In this document: piece after piece, positions 6,464-14,435 of the stretch
How positions within the stretch are numbered: the first letter of the stretch is position 1
Layout of the letters: every line of letters starts with the position of its first letter
From: Desulfobulbus sp.
GTDB lineage: Bacteria > Desulfobacterota > Desulfobulbia > Desulfobulbales > Desulfobulbaceae
DNA length: 23,833 nt
Assembly: GCA_030602145.1 (NCBI GenBank)
Contig: JAUWAH010000001.1
Coordinates: forward strand, 1 to 23,833
Direction of reading: 5' to 3'
Translations under genes and position numbers: made by a program
Notes under the pieces: generated by a model
What the model was told of the DNA's origin: nothing
The model's database searches: none
Seen by the model: only the letters and a program-made list of their open reading frames with translations

Positions 6464-8428
6464 TCACTGTGTCCGCCTCGAGAGCACCTCCCCCGGCAGT
6501 TGTTGGTTTTCCTGGAGATGCGTTAGTAGGATGCGGCGGACTTCCTCGATGACCAGGGGATGACTCTGGCAGGAATGGTTGTGTCGCACCAGAAATTCAG
6601 ATTCCACATAATCCACATGGGCGCTGGTATATTTGACCACACCGTCGTCACCATCGGGAGGGGTCTCGTTGCCGTCGATGGCAATGATGGAGTGTCCCTT
6701 GATCCCGGGGGCGAGAGGGATCTCTGCCAAGGTTAGCAGGACACGATTGTTTGGTGACATCACATCGAGACTGGTCATGCTCACAAACTGCTGGGCATGC
6801 GCTTCGGAAACGCCCAAGCGACCAACAGTGGTCATCAAATTAGCAGTCGATTGAAGAACTCCCTTTGGCAGGGCAATCATTTTGAGGACAAGGGTGCGCA
6901 CCCAGTTTTTGGAGAGAAAACTGCCCCGATGAGGCGTGGCGATGAAGACCACCCTGTTGACAAAGGGTAATGGTTTATAGACAGCCTCTTTTTCAAGGCG
7001 AGCCCGATCCTCCTCCGCCACGTCGAGTTGGGCCAGCGATTTCCCTGTTACCGCCCGGACAACGGCATCGCCAGTGTCGGTGGCGGTCATCTTGGTCAGC
7101 AGTCCCCCTTGGCTGTGGCCGATAACGACCATCTTGCGTAAAGCGGCATTGGTTCCCTCCGGATCCAACTTCTGCACCTGTGTGCTCAGAACTTCCCTGA
7201 GCTCTTGCACAGAGATACCGATCCGTTTGCCGCTGTCATAGAAAAAATTCCACATCTGGTATTTCCGGTTGATGACCGGATCGGCGCGGAGCGTGTTGGC
7301 CATTTCCGCCCAGGCAACGGGACTGCTGAAGGTCCCATGCACCAGAACGATGGGGATCTTATCCGGTTCATAGGGCTGCATATAAAACACGCCGGTTTTG
7401 ATAAAGCCCGTCCCGTACAGAAACTCTTTGAAGCCCAGCCCCTGAAAGTACGGCTGATCGATCGTGTAGGCCAATTGCGCGGTCACGTCCCGTTCCAGAG
7501 GAACTTTTTTGTCGCCGACCTCAATCTCGGTTTGGTCGTAGGCCGAGTACAGTTCCAATTTGCCGGTGCAGGTGCCTGCCTTGATATCTTTCAATTGACA
7601 GTTAAACCGCAGAAAAAGAGTTGCCGGACTGGTCCGAAACAAGGGAGCGCCTTCCGGTTTTTTTTCAACGGCAATGATGGGCGCCCCCAATCCTGCCTCC
7701 CGGTTTCTTCGGCTGAGTCCTCTGACGCCGAATCGGTCCGTGGAGACAAACTTCTCGAAATGGTCCATTTCCTGCTGGAATTTGGTGGTATTAAGAGAGA
7801 AAGCAAAACGGCCGACCGGGAGTTCCACCTCGGCGGGAGCGATCTGGAGATTGCCGTTGGCATCGGCCAGGGCTTCGGCCAGGGCATTGTTATAGAAATC
7901 GCAGGCGAGCCGGTATCGCCGGTCAAAGGCGCTGGGCGGCTCCAGCCATTCTTTTCCCAACAGATAAAAATAGGCATAGAGCGCCGAGGCAAAAAAATGG
8001 GGGTGTGACTGTTCGATGCCATTGTGCCGGTACCGCATGGCGACAAAATAATTGAGTTCCGCCAGGGCAAAGAGCAGATCATTGCGATAATCTTTCTCTG
8101 CCTCGTGATGGAGAAAGGTGAGGACCTGCTGCGGATCTTCATTAAAGGGCTGGACCAGATTGTAGCGGGTCAGAATGTCCTCGGAGAAACGGCTGAATTC
8201 GTCTGCGCTGATGGCGCTAACCGATATCTGGGCATAGGTTTTTCGCGGATCGTTTTTTTGCACCCCCACCGATGTGGCACAGCTGGTGAGACTGAAGGCG
8301 GCAAGCACAAGGATCAGTGCGAGCCTTGCCCGATATGGCAGGGCGAGCAGCTTCTTTTCTGGCCACAACCGTCCACAAATCGAGGGGCAGGCACTAGCCA
8401 GTTGAGAAAAGGTTGGAAAATGCTTCAT
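6464..8428 (-). CDS. Large lipoprotein alpha/beta hydrolase
   Basis: A 654-residue protein with a signal peptide ending in lipobox LTSC (acylated Cys50), so it is probably anchored in a membrane facing the periplasm. The N-terminal half (about 55-340) is a region of unknown function rich in helices, then beta-type sequence. The C-terminal half is an alpha/beta hydrolase: PIVLVHGTFSSPVAW (359-373) gives the oxyanion HG, and VVIGHSQGGLL (434-444) holds the nucleophile Ser439; a later D and H (for example IDGNETPPDGDDG and VRHNHS) may complete the triad. The substrate is unknown; esterase or lipase activity is a family-level inference. ATG 8428 has GAAGGAA upstream. The N-region before the signal helix is unusually long. 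GC content is lower than in the flanking blocks. The frameshifted gene follows almost without a gap. Confidence 0.85.
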   Translation of the reverse strand: MKHFPTFSQLASACPSICGRLWPEKKLLALPYRARLALILVLAAFSLTSCATSVGVQKNDPRKTYAQISVSAISADEFSRFSEDILTRYNLVQPFNEDPQQVLTFLHHEAEKDYRNDLLFALAELNYFVAMRYRHNGIEQSHPHFFASALYAYFYLLGKEWLEPPSAFDRRYRLACDFYNNALAEALADANGNLQIAPAEVELPVGRFAFSLNTTKFQQEMDHFEKFVSTDRFGVRGLSRRNREAGLGAPIIAVEKKPEGAPLFRTSPATLFLRFNCQLKDIKAGTCTGKLELYSAYDQTEIEVGDKKVPLERDVTAQLAYTIDQPYFQGLGFKEFLYGTGFIKTGVFYMQPYEPDKIPIVLVHGTFSSPVAWAEMANTLRADPVINRKYQMWNFFYDSGKRIGISVQELREVLSTQVQKLDPEGTNAALRKMVVIGHSQGGLLTKMTATDTGDAVVRAVTGKSLAQLDVAEEDRARLEKEAVYKPLPFVNRVVFIATPHRGSFLSKNWVRTLVLKMIALPKGVLQSTANLMTTVGRLGVSEAHAQQFVSMTSLDVMSPNNRVLLTLAEIPLAPGIKGHSIIAIDGNETPPDGDDGVVKYTSAHVDYVESEFLVRHNHSCQSHPLVIEEVRRILLTHLQENQQLPGEVLSRRTQ

Positions 8429-8565
8429 GTCGATTCCTTCAGTCAGTTTTGTTTATGTTGCGATACACCACTGGCCAACCAAACAGCACGGTGTTCATTC
8501 ACCCGGCCATCAACGGTGCAGGTGGAAACATCGTGCACCATGCGGTCACCGTCTCTGTGGTTTCG

Positions 8566-9567
8566 TCACTTTGGCTGGGCCGAGGGGCCCATGCCCGGCA
8601 GCCCCGCACGGATACGCAGGGAAAAATCGGGATCCTGGTCGGCGGCCTTGGCTGCGGAATTGATGATGCTGCGCCGTTTCAGTTCAGCAAAAGGGAGGGA
8701 GGTGTCCAGCGTTCCCTTTTCGTAGGCCAATTCATCGGCATAGCCATTGGCCAGCAGCCGCCAGTCCCAGAAAACCTTCTGGTAATAGGGTCGGGTATGG
8801 CCGCGGAGTACGGATGTGCAGTTCGTGAGCAGGGCGTTATACCACGCCGGTGTGTCTTTCAGCTGGTTGATCGAGCGGAAATAATCGAGGAAAACCTCGC
8901 GAAACAAGGCCTTGTCGCCCTGAATCCGGTATAGGTAGACGGTTTCCCCTTGCCGGTAATTGGTCCGCAACCGGACGACATCCCGTTCGTCCGCCACCAC
9001 ATAGGTCAGTTCGTACTGCCGAAAGAACCCTCTGAGGGTGGAGTAGCCTTCTCCCAACTCCTTGCGGGCCTCAATGGAGATAGCAACGTACTCCTGATTG
9101 TTGAACCCGAAGCTGAGCATGGTATGGACCACACTCCCCAACCCCCAATCGACCAGGAAGAGATCCAAGCTGGTGAGGGCATTGAGGTCAAAAGTTTTGT
9201 CGTCATACTGAACCGTGAAATCGGTTTCGGTACGATAATCACAGTTGCGGATGTTATGGATGGTGATGGTGTCGCCCTCGATGGTGGCGGAAGGCAGCAG
9301 GGCCAGGTCCGGTTGCCAGTTACGGCTGTTGGAGGGTTTTTGCAGGAGAAAAACCGCCAGGACCAGCGTGAACAACAGGGCAAAAAGAACAACCGCCTTT
9401 TTCCAGGTGCGGCCGAGGAAAAAGATGGCAATTGATGCCAGCGCATACCCCGTTGCCACCACGGGGGACCAGGGATTGGGGAGCGGCAAAAAATACAGGG
9501 CTCCGCCTCCCCATGCAATGAGCGGCAGGGCGAAGAGCAAAGCTAGGAGCGTGCGTCGGTCATGCAT
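8566..9567 (-). CDS. DUF4105 (Lnb N-terminal-like) membrane protein
   Basis: A 333-residue protein with three N-terminal membrane segments (about 6-28, 37-53 and 58-76) and then a soluble domain, probably periplasmic. That domain has the DUF4105 hallmarks: NWQPDLALLPSA, HNIRNCDYRTETDFTVQYDD, LFLVDWGLGSVVHTMLSFGF, ISIEARKE, and the later NALLTNCTSVLR. In related proteins the conserved His, Cys and Asn residues suggest a papain-like or NlpC-like hydrolase fold, but the activity is not established. The start ATG 9567 has only a weak upstream GAGG. It lies 137 bases before the lipoprotein hydrolase gene on the same strand, and the two may work together in envelope lipid or protein handling. The family assignment is good; the role is open. 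Confidence 0.83.
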   Translation of the reverse strand: MHDRRTLLALLFALPLIAWGGGALYFLPLPNPWSPVVATGYALASIAIFFLGRTWKKAVVLFALLFTLVLAVFLLQKPSNSRNWQPDLALLPSATIEGDTITIHNIRNCDYRTETDFTVQYDDKTFDLNALTSLDLFLVDWGLGSVVHTMLSFGFNNQEYVAISIEARKELGEGYSTLRGFFRQYELTYVVADERDVVRLRTNYRQGETVYLYRIQGDKALFREVFLDYFRSINQLKDTPAWYNALLTNCTSVLRGHTRPYYQKVFWDWRLLANGYADELAYEKGTLDTSLPFAELKRRSIINSAAKAADQDPDFSLRIRAGLPGMGPSAQPK

Positions 9568-9689
9568 GCGGTTGATCGTGCCTCAGTCATGGATGAAGGT
9601 GAAAAGAAGGCCCCGCGGTCAAGGTGGATGCAGGGGCAGGATGGACACCGTATAGGGATAAGCAAGGCACATGCTCTGCTGAAAGCGTT

Positions 9690-10901
9690 TTAAAAGAGAA
9701 TGCCGAACAGTTTTTTCAGCAGTTCTTCTAGCGGCATCATGGTCAGCATGAGCGGCAGAAACGGAACCAGGGTCGCGGCGGCGAGTTGAACGATGGTATC
9801 CTTGGTCAACGGCACGATACGCATGCTGCGGACGGCCTCATAGCAACTGCCCAAGTCGCCAAGGGAACTGATATCATTGTTGCCCACCAGCAGTTCATCG
9901 GCGGGTGCACCGCCGCGCACCCATTTGGCGTCGAATTCACGTACCAAACGCTCGGCCACAGCACCGTACTCGCGCAGACCTGTCCGTTTTGCCTGGCCCA
10001 ACTGCGGCGCAAACACCAGGAGCGGACCAAGCACAATGGCCAGGAGCAACGTGACGAGCACAAGGATTTCCATCTTGAAATCCGGCAGGGCCGCTCCAAG
10101 GTGGAAAATGCGGTTGGCGAGGTTTCCGGCGAGCAAGGCGCCGTGGGCCATCAGCACCGGCGTGAAGGCGTAGGCCGTGTTGGCCAAAAATCCGATGCCG
10201 CCTAAATGGTCCGGATGGGTTGGTACCAGGCTCAGCTGGATACGCGACGTCTGCCAGAGAAACCGTAACCAGATGAACAGCCGAAAATACCAGCGCACCA
10301 GCAGGAACTGGAAAATCGGGATGCTGGCGTAGGCATACCACATGCCGGCAAACGAAAAGTTCATTCCTTCGCCGGACGGATGCGCGTACCAGGTGGCGGT
10401 GTCGAGAACAACATAATGCCGCCAAATGAACAGGATGCCGACCCCATACACAAGGACAATCAGCAGCACCTCGGCCAGCACCGAGTTGCGCAACCGCATT
10501 GCCGAGGCAAGGTTGTCATCAAACCGCGCCATGGCATCGGCGGGAATAATGTTTCGTTCCAGGAACTGCTGCACCAGGGGACGCATCCGCCGATGCACCA
10601 CCATCTCGGCGGCGATCAATAGGGGGACCACCACCAAGAAACGGACATGCACCTCCACATCCCAAAGAAAGGGCATGGCCACATTCCCGCCCATCATCGT
10701 GCTTTCCAAAGCGGTGAGCGCCAGCAGAGGCAGCCAGCAAAAGAGGGAAATGACAAAGATGCGCTGGCGCAACAGCATCAGGGCATCGTCGGCCAGGTGG
10801 GTTCGGCGCAGAAGTTGAAAGAGCGGACCCCCTAAAACGAGGGAAAAATCGTGAGAATCCTGCAGGAGGGCCTCGGTGGGCTTTTTGGAGGTGGATTTCA
10901 T
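9690..10901 (-). CDS. Polytopic membrane protein of unknown function
   Basis: A 403-residue protein with six or seven predicted membrane helices, for example RIFVISLFCWLPLLALTAL (47-65), VRFLVVVPLLIAAEMVV, VLAEVLLIVLVYGVGILFIW, a long amphipathic or double segment at about 186-216, FLANTAYAFTPVLMAHGALLAG, ILVLVTLLLAIVLGPLLVF and a C-terminal TIVQLAAATLVPFLPLMLTMM. Between helices it has SLVPTHPDHLGGIGFL, whose HPDHxGG pattern may be functional. I do not recognise a named family and assign no function. ATG 10901 has GAGG six bases upstream. The spacer to the DUF4105 gene is 122 bases on the same strand, so co-transcription is possible but not shown. Confidence 0.85.
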   Translation of the reverse strand: MKSTSKKPTEALLQDSHDFSLVLGGPLFQLLRRTHLADDALMLLRQRIFVISLFCWLPLLALTALESTMMGGNVAMPFLWDVEVHVRFLVVVPLLIAAEMVVHRRMRPLVQQFLERNIIPADAMARFDDNLASAMRLRNSVLAEVLLIVLVYGVGILFIWRHYVVLDTATWYAHPSGEGMNFSFAGMWYAYASIPIFQFLLVRWYFRLFIWLRFLWQTSRIQLSLVPTHPDHLGGIGFLANTAYAFTPVLMAHGALLAGNLANRIFHLGAALPDFKMEILVLVTLLLAIVLGPLLVFAPQLGQAKRTGLREYGAVAERLVREFDAKWVRGGAPADELLVGNNDISSLGDLGSCYEAVRSMRIVPLTKDTIVQLAAATLVPFLPLMLTMMPLEELLKKLFGILF

Positions 10902-10997
10902 GAGCGGCCTCTTTCTGCAGCAGAAAAAATCGTCTCATTCAATGGGGCATTCTGACCAAAGCGGCAAAGCCGGGATGGTTCAATCGTGGACCCCAGC

Positions 10998-11206
10998 TTA
11001 CCTCCTTTCCTTTCTTTTCGCCAGTTCCCCGCCCACCTGCTCCTTGACCAGCCGATCGAAAAGATGGCTTCGTTCAACCTCCAGCGCGGTGGTGGCATCC
11101 AGGCGGCCAAAGATGTCGAGGAGGGGGGCGACCAAGTCGGTCCATGCCAGTTGGAATCGCCGCCGAACATGCCGTGACGTCGACGATCTTTGCCTTGGCC
11201 ATTCAT
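10998..11206 (-). pseudogene. Possible frameshifted small gene
   Basis: ATG 11206 follows the strong ribosome site GGGGAGGGGGC, but its own frame soon turns Ser/Pro/Trp-rich and non-protein-like. Another frame over the 3' part reads sensibly: DLVAPLLDIFGRLDATTALE, then VERSHLFDRLVKEQ and a basic end ELAKRKERR with stop at 10998. Joining the two needs a single one-base shift near 11110-11140, giving a product of about 69 residues. It could be a decayed gene, a sequencing error or chance. No family is recognised. Confidence 0.3.
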
Positions 11207-11276
11207 TGCCCCCTCCCCGTGGGGTGTTCCCTTGTTGGAAGAAACGGTCTGTCTGTATATTTCGGCTGAAGACAAC

Positions 11277-11318
11277 GCGGCCCCCAGAAGAATGCCACAA
11301 TGCTCTTCTGGAGGCCGC
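11277..11318 (-). terminator. Strong stem-loop downstream of hsp20
   Basis: Fifteen-base arms (11277-11291 and 11304-11318) pair at 14 positions around a 12-base loop. On the minus strand the hairpin is followed by GTTGTCTTC, only mildly T-rich. It lies about 210 bases beyond the hsp20 stop and just before the possible small gene, so it may end the stress-gene transcript. It could also be a regulatory leader structure. Confidence 0.45.
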
Positions 11319-11365
11319 CATGGGGAACAAGGGACAAAACCGTTTTCGGGACCTGCCAGTGCAGT

Positions 11366-11403
11366 TCAACCGGAGAGTGCACACCGCTTGCCGCTCCGGT
11401 TGA
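11366..11403 (-). promoter_or_regulatory. Perfect 10-base inverted repeat 3' of hsp20
   Basis: TCAACCGGAG at 11366-11375 and CTCCGGTTGA at 11394-11403 form a perfect stem with an 18-base loop. No T-tract follows on either strand. It may be a 3' mRNA-stability element for hsp20 or a protein-binding site. Confidence 0.35.
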
Positions 11404-11529
11404 CAACGGCGGAGAGGCCATCAAAGAATCCCTCAGACCGCAACAGGGTGTCACCATCCACCGCTGCCATCACCCCGATGTTCGATCATGCAACTCCGAA
11501 CGGTGGTCGCCCAACGGAGGACGGTGCTG

Positions 11530-12069
11530 TTATTCCACCGGGATGGTGGCTTTCTTGGTCTTCTCCGTTTTGGGGATGGTCAACTCCAGGATACCATTGA
11601 CGAAGGTGGCCTTGGCTTCTTCTTCCTTGACCGGTTCCGGCAGCTCGATGGTGCGCCGGTAGGAGCCGCTGCAGATTTCCCGCCGATAATAATCCCCCTG
11701 CTCCTCCTTCTCCTCCTTGCCCATGGTCGCCTCAAGGGTCAGGGTGGTCCCGGCGATGGTGATGTGGATATCCTTCTTGTCCACTCCCGGCAACTCGGCC
11801 TTGACCAGGAAATCGTTCTCCCGGTTGACGATGTCCATGGAGGGTGTTTTTCCCTCGAACACCCGCATCGGATGGCCCAGACGGCCCGGCCAACCCGACT
11901 GCATCTGCCGCCACCATCGATGGGGCAGATAGTCGTTGAAGAACCGATCCATCTCCCGGAACATGTCCATATCGGACAGGAGATTGAACCGTTCCAAGGG
12001 TGAGTCCGGCTCCCTGGCCGGTGCCTTTTGAACCTCTTTCTTGCTTGCCTCGTGCTTCTTTTCGTTCAT
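11530..12069 (-). CDS. Small heat-shock protein (Hsp20/alpha-crystallin)
   Basis: A 179-residue ATP-independent holdase chaperone that binds unfolding proteins in the cytoplasm. After a charged, variable N-terminus (including LSDMDMFREMDRFFNDYL), the alpha-crystallin domain spans about residues 74-170: PSMDIVNRENDFLVKAELPG, KDIHITIAGTTLTLEA, and the signature GILELTIPK. The C-terminus ATIPVE supplies the short I-x-V-type tail that links subunits. The start is ATG 12069 with GGAGG upstream and a seven-base A-rich spacer. Sixty bases separate it from the SAP-like gene upstream, with which it is probably co-transcribed. No sigma-32-type promoter or CIRCE element was seen before it. Confidence 0.95.
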   Translation of the reverse strand: MNEKKHEASKKEVQKAPAREPDSPLERFNLLSDMDMFREMDRFFNDYLPHRWWRQMQSGWPGRLGHPMRVFEGKTPSMDIVNRENDFLVKAELPGVDKKDIHITIAGTTLTLEATMGKEEKEEQGDYYRREICSGSYRRTIELPEPVKEEEAKATFVNGILELTIPKTEKTKKATIPVE

Positions 12070-12129
12070 TTTTAGCCTCCGGATGAATGAGATACGGACG
12101 TCCCGCAGGTGACGCCGGGGATGTTACGC

Positions 12130-12330
12130 CTAGGTCATGCCGATGGCCTGTCCCGGCTTGCAGTCGTCGCGCCAGCAGCAGGCCGTCTGGTCGCAGGCGG
12201 GCAGATCGGTCTTGAAGCAAGGAAAGTTGCCCTCGGTCTCCTGGATCAAGCGGATCAGTTCCTTCTTGGCCAGCAAACCGGGATCGATGTTCAGCTTCCG
12301 TGCCCGCGCCCTGACTTGGTTCATGTGCAT
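12130..12330 (-). CDS. Small SAP-like, Cys-rich protein
   Basis: A 66-residue protein. I chose ATG 12330 because AAGGAGA stands seven bases upstream; the longer open frame reaching 12423 lacks such a site. Residues of about 5-30 (VRARARKLNIDPGLLAKKELIRLIQ) look like a SAP or rho-N-type helix-extended loop-helix that often binds nucleic acid. The rest has five cysteines (FPCF, ACDQTACCW, DDCKPG), which could hold a metal. Similar short proteins ending in EGNFPCF...C..CLWR..C occur in sulfate- and metal-reducing bacteria, with no known function. It sits between the universal stress protein gene and hsp20 on the same strand, which suggests a stress role, but that is inference. Confidence 0.75.
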   Translation of the reverse strand: MHMNQVRARARKLNIDPGLLAKKELIRLIQETEGNFPCFKTDLPACDQTACCWRDDCKPGQAIGMT

Positions 12331-12470
12331 GGGTGGATCTCCTTGGTAACAGGGGCCATGGGTGTATGCCGCCACGCCGGATGGTGGCCCGTGGTCACGG
12401 GGAACGAACCGGTGCAGGTTCATCCCCCGTCCCGGTCGCGCCGCGGAGAGGAAGGGCGGCGGTCGTCGGT

Positions 12471-12974
12471 TCAGATGGGTTGCAGGGTCTCGCTGAGCGG
12501 CGCGGTGATCTGATAGCCGCGCTCTCCCTTGTAGGGATTGAACACCAGGATCGGACAGGAGGCCCGCTTCAGCACCCGCTCGGCCACGCTGCCCAGCATG
12601 ATCTTTTCAATCCCCTTGGCGCCGTGGGTGCCCATGACGATGAGGCCGTTCGCCTTGTCGTTGACATAGTCGACAATGCCGTCGGCGGCCTCCCCCCTGA
12701 GCACCAGACCCGAGCAACCCGGGCAGGACGCCTTCGACTTGGCCACCAGCTCGTCCATCTTCTTTTGCGCATGGCCGAAGAGTTCCTCGTCCAGAGCGGC
12801 AAATGTTGTCGGATACTCGTCGATATACAGGCCCGCTTCCGCCACATGGCCGGCCACGTGGAGAAAGGTGAGCTTTGCCCCCAACTTGTTGGCGATACCG
12901 ATGGCAAAATCGGCCAGATCGTCGGTGTGCTGGTGAAAATCGACCGGTACGAAAATCTGCTCAATGTTCTGCAT
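12471..12974 (-). CDS. Universal stress protein (UspA family)
   Basis: A 167-residue single-domain Usp. It begins IEQIFVPVDFHQHTDD and ends the fold with the ATP-binding signature G-2x-G-9x-G-S (GTHGAK at 115-120, GS at 128-129) followed by LKRASCPILVF, so it should be of the nucleotide-binding type. ATG 12974 is preceded by AAGGAGGAG; the longer open frame to 13103 crosses the terminator upstream and is not used. Usp proteins accumulate in starvation and other stresses; the specific role is unknown. It lies just downstream of the terminator of the acs-pdh operon, so it probably has its own promoter within 12975-13072, although I could not pick one out. Confidence 0.93.
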   Translation of the reverse strand: MQNIEQIFVPVDFHQHTDDLADFAIGIANKLGAKLTFLHVAGHVAEAGLYIDEYPTTFAALDEELFGHAQKKMDELVAKSKASCPGCSGLVLRGEAADGIVDYVNDKANGLIVMGTHGAKGIEKIMLGSVAERVLKRASCPILVFNPYKGERGYQITAPLSETLQPI

Positions 12975-13072
12975 ATGCTCCTCCTTGGATGACTGTTCGC
13001 TGAAACCCCGGCGTCGGACGGGGAGTACTCTGTCTCTGTTGGCATAGCCGAGAACAGGACAGCCCTGGTGCG

Positions 13073-13096
13073 AAAAAAATAGAGTGCGGCGACTCT
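13073..13096 (-). terminator. Intrinsic terminator of the acs-pdh-lipB operon
   Basis: Reading the minus strand, AGAGT-cgccgc-ACTCT is followed by A and seven Ts (the A-run at 13073-13079 on the plus strand). The stem is short but the T-tract is good. It lies 43 bases after the stop of the response-regulator gene. An overlapping alternative hairpin (CTCTTT/AAAGAG) lies immediately before it. Confidence 0.65.
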
Positions 13097-13138
13097 TTTG
13101 CAAAGAGAGGTTTAAGAGGGAGAAAATGAATAGGCCGG

Positions 13139-13765
13139 CTATTCACTGCCATCCCCGCCCCCTTTCCCCGCCGGATGCCGATATCCCTGCAGGAGGCCGC
13201 CCGAGGTCAGCCGGGCGAAACAATCGGGACAGATGCCATGGGAGACATTGACGCCCTGGACCTTGACGAAATACTCCTCCAGGCTGTGCCAATGCCCCAG
13301 GCCGTGCTCCTCGCCCCGATCGTCCCGGATTTTTTTGCAGTAACAGCAGACCGGCAGGATGTTCTCGTAGAGATGCACCTTGATCATCAGCTCCTGCTTG
13401 ACGAAGCAGTTGGACATGCGAAAGAGCAACTCGTCGGTGTCGCAGGGTTTCTGGAGGAAATCGTCGGCGCCGAGGCGCAGGGCATCGATGGCGGCATCGA
13501 GGTTAGCGTAGCCGGTGAGGATGATCACCATGGTCTGGGGATTTTCGCGCTTCGCTGCCTTGAGCACCTGAAAGCCGTCCAGCCCTGGCATGAGCAGGTC
13601 GGTGATCACCAGGTGCCAGAACCGCTCGGGCAGCCTGGCGATGGCCTCTTCGCCGCTCGACGCCGTATGGACGTCGAAGGACAGCGGTTTTGCGGTCAAC
13701 TCCCGGACAAGGGACTCGCGGATGAGCGGCTCATCGTCGACAAGCAGGATCGATTTGTTCTCCAT
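13139..13765 (-). CDS. Response regulator with Cys-rich C-terminal domain
   Basis: A 208-residue protein without a DNA-binding domain. The receiver (about 4-122) has the acidic pair DDE (10-12), phospho-acceptor Asp56 in ITDLLMPG, Thr in ILTGY and Lys107 in LQKPC. The C-terminal part holds CCYCKKIRDD (140-149), W159 and HGICPDC (176-182), a four-cysteine pattern seen at the ends of sensory proteins in this phylum and likely to bind metal. ATG 13765 follows GAGGAG, inside the space right after lipB; the gap is seven bases, so it is part of the acs-pdh operon. With no output domain it probably acts by protein contact, perhaps as a relay. The cognate kinase is unknown; the kinase at 21104-23680 is a nearby candidate. 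Confidence 0.9.
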   Translation of the reverse strand: MENKSILLVDDEPLIRESLVRELTAKPLSFDVHTASSGEEAIARLPERFWHLVITDLLMPGLDGFQVLKAAKRENPQTMVIILTGYANLDAAIDALRLGADDFLQKPCDTDELLFRMSNCFVKQELMIKVHLYENILPVCCYCKKIRDDRGEEHGLGHWHSLEEYFVKVQGVNVSHGICPDCFARLTSGGLLQGYRHPAGKGGGDGSE

Positions 13766-13772
13766 GGTCTCC

Positions 13773-14432
13773 TCATGCGCCCGGCACAGGCGGTCGGGCA
13801 GGATTGGCGGCGGCCGGCAGCCGCCTGTCAAGAAACGCTCCAAACACTTCGCTCAGTCGCCGGACGACCTCCCGGGGCGAAGGGGCCGCAGCCGATGCCT
13901 CGGCCATCGAGGTCACCGGACAGCCGGCCCGGCCGCAGGGGTTGATGGCGGCAAATCCCCTTAGGTCCGGACAGACGTTGAGGCTGAAGCCATGCAGGGT
14001 CACCCAGCGGCGCACCCCGACACCGATGAAGCCGATCTTGCCGCCTGCCGTCCACACCCCCGGCTCGCCCGGCCGGCAGTACGCCTTGATGCCGAAGTCG
14101 GCGAGCAGGCCGAGGAGCAACTCCTCCAGGAAACGGAGCCAGCGGTGCAGGTCGCGGCCACGCCGCCCCAGGTCGATGAGCGGATAACCCACCACCTGCC
14201 CTGGCCCGTGCCAGGTGACATCGCCACCCCGGTGGACCCGGTGCACCCGGAGGCGCGGATCGAGGATGTTGGTTGGGTCGCCGCCCCGGCCGATGGTGTA
14301 GACCGGCGGATGTTCCACCACCAGGAGGGTTTCCTCGGCCCTGCCGGCGGCGATGGCCGCCGCCCGCTGGTCCTGCAAGGCCAGGGCCCGGTCATAGGCC
14401 AGGCGGCCGCAGGCGATGATCCGCACGGCCAC
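13773..14432 (-). CDS. lipB: Octanoyl-[ACP]:protein N-octanoyltransferase
   Basis: LipB moves the octanoyl group from octanoyl-ACP to the lipoyl-domain lysine of 2-oxoacid dehydrogenases; LipA then adds sulfur. All hallmarks are present in 219 residues: VVEHPPVYTIGRGG (38-51), RGGDVTWHGPGQ (68-79), the catalytic lysine in GGKIGFIGV (Lys132) and the acyl-accepting cysteine in INPCG (Cys166). The length is normal. The start is GTG 14432, three bases after the ACP stop, with GGGGTGAG upstream. It stands between its acyl donor type (an ACP gene) and the next regulator gene, and two genes from the E2 substrate, so the context fits a dedicated role in lipoylating this complex. No lipA is in the window. 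Confidence 0.96.
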   Translation of the reverse strand: MAVRIIACGRLAYDRALALQDQRAAAIAAGRAEETLLVVEHPPVYTIGRGGDPTNILDPRLRVHRVHRGGDVTWHGPGQVVGYPLIDLGRRGRDLHRWLRFLEELLLGLLADFGIKAYCRPGEPGVWTAGGKIGFIGVGVRRWVTLHGFSLNVCPDLRGFAAINPCGRAGCPVTSMAEASAAAPSPREVVRRLSEVFGAFLDRRLPAAANPARPPVPGA

Positions 14433-14435
14433 GTC

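Larger units (their letters stand above)
10902..11529. other. Stretch without a confident intact gene
   Basis: This spacer between the membrane-protein gene and hsp20 holds a possible frameshifted small gene (10998-11206) with a strong ribosome site and two clear stem-loops (11277-11318 and 11366-11403). I see no intact gene with convincing coding character. Confidence 0.6.

Noticed and set aside
12331..12423. Longer N-terminus for the SAP-like protein
   Set aside because: The upstream part has no ribosome site and odd composition; AAGGAGA marks ATG 12330 as the start.
12975..13103. Longer N-terminus for the universal stress protein
   Set aside because: It would run through the operon terminator and add a non-Usp segment; ATG 12974 has a strong ribosome site and the family's normal start.
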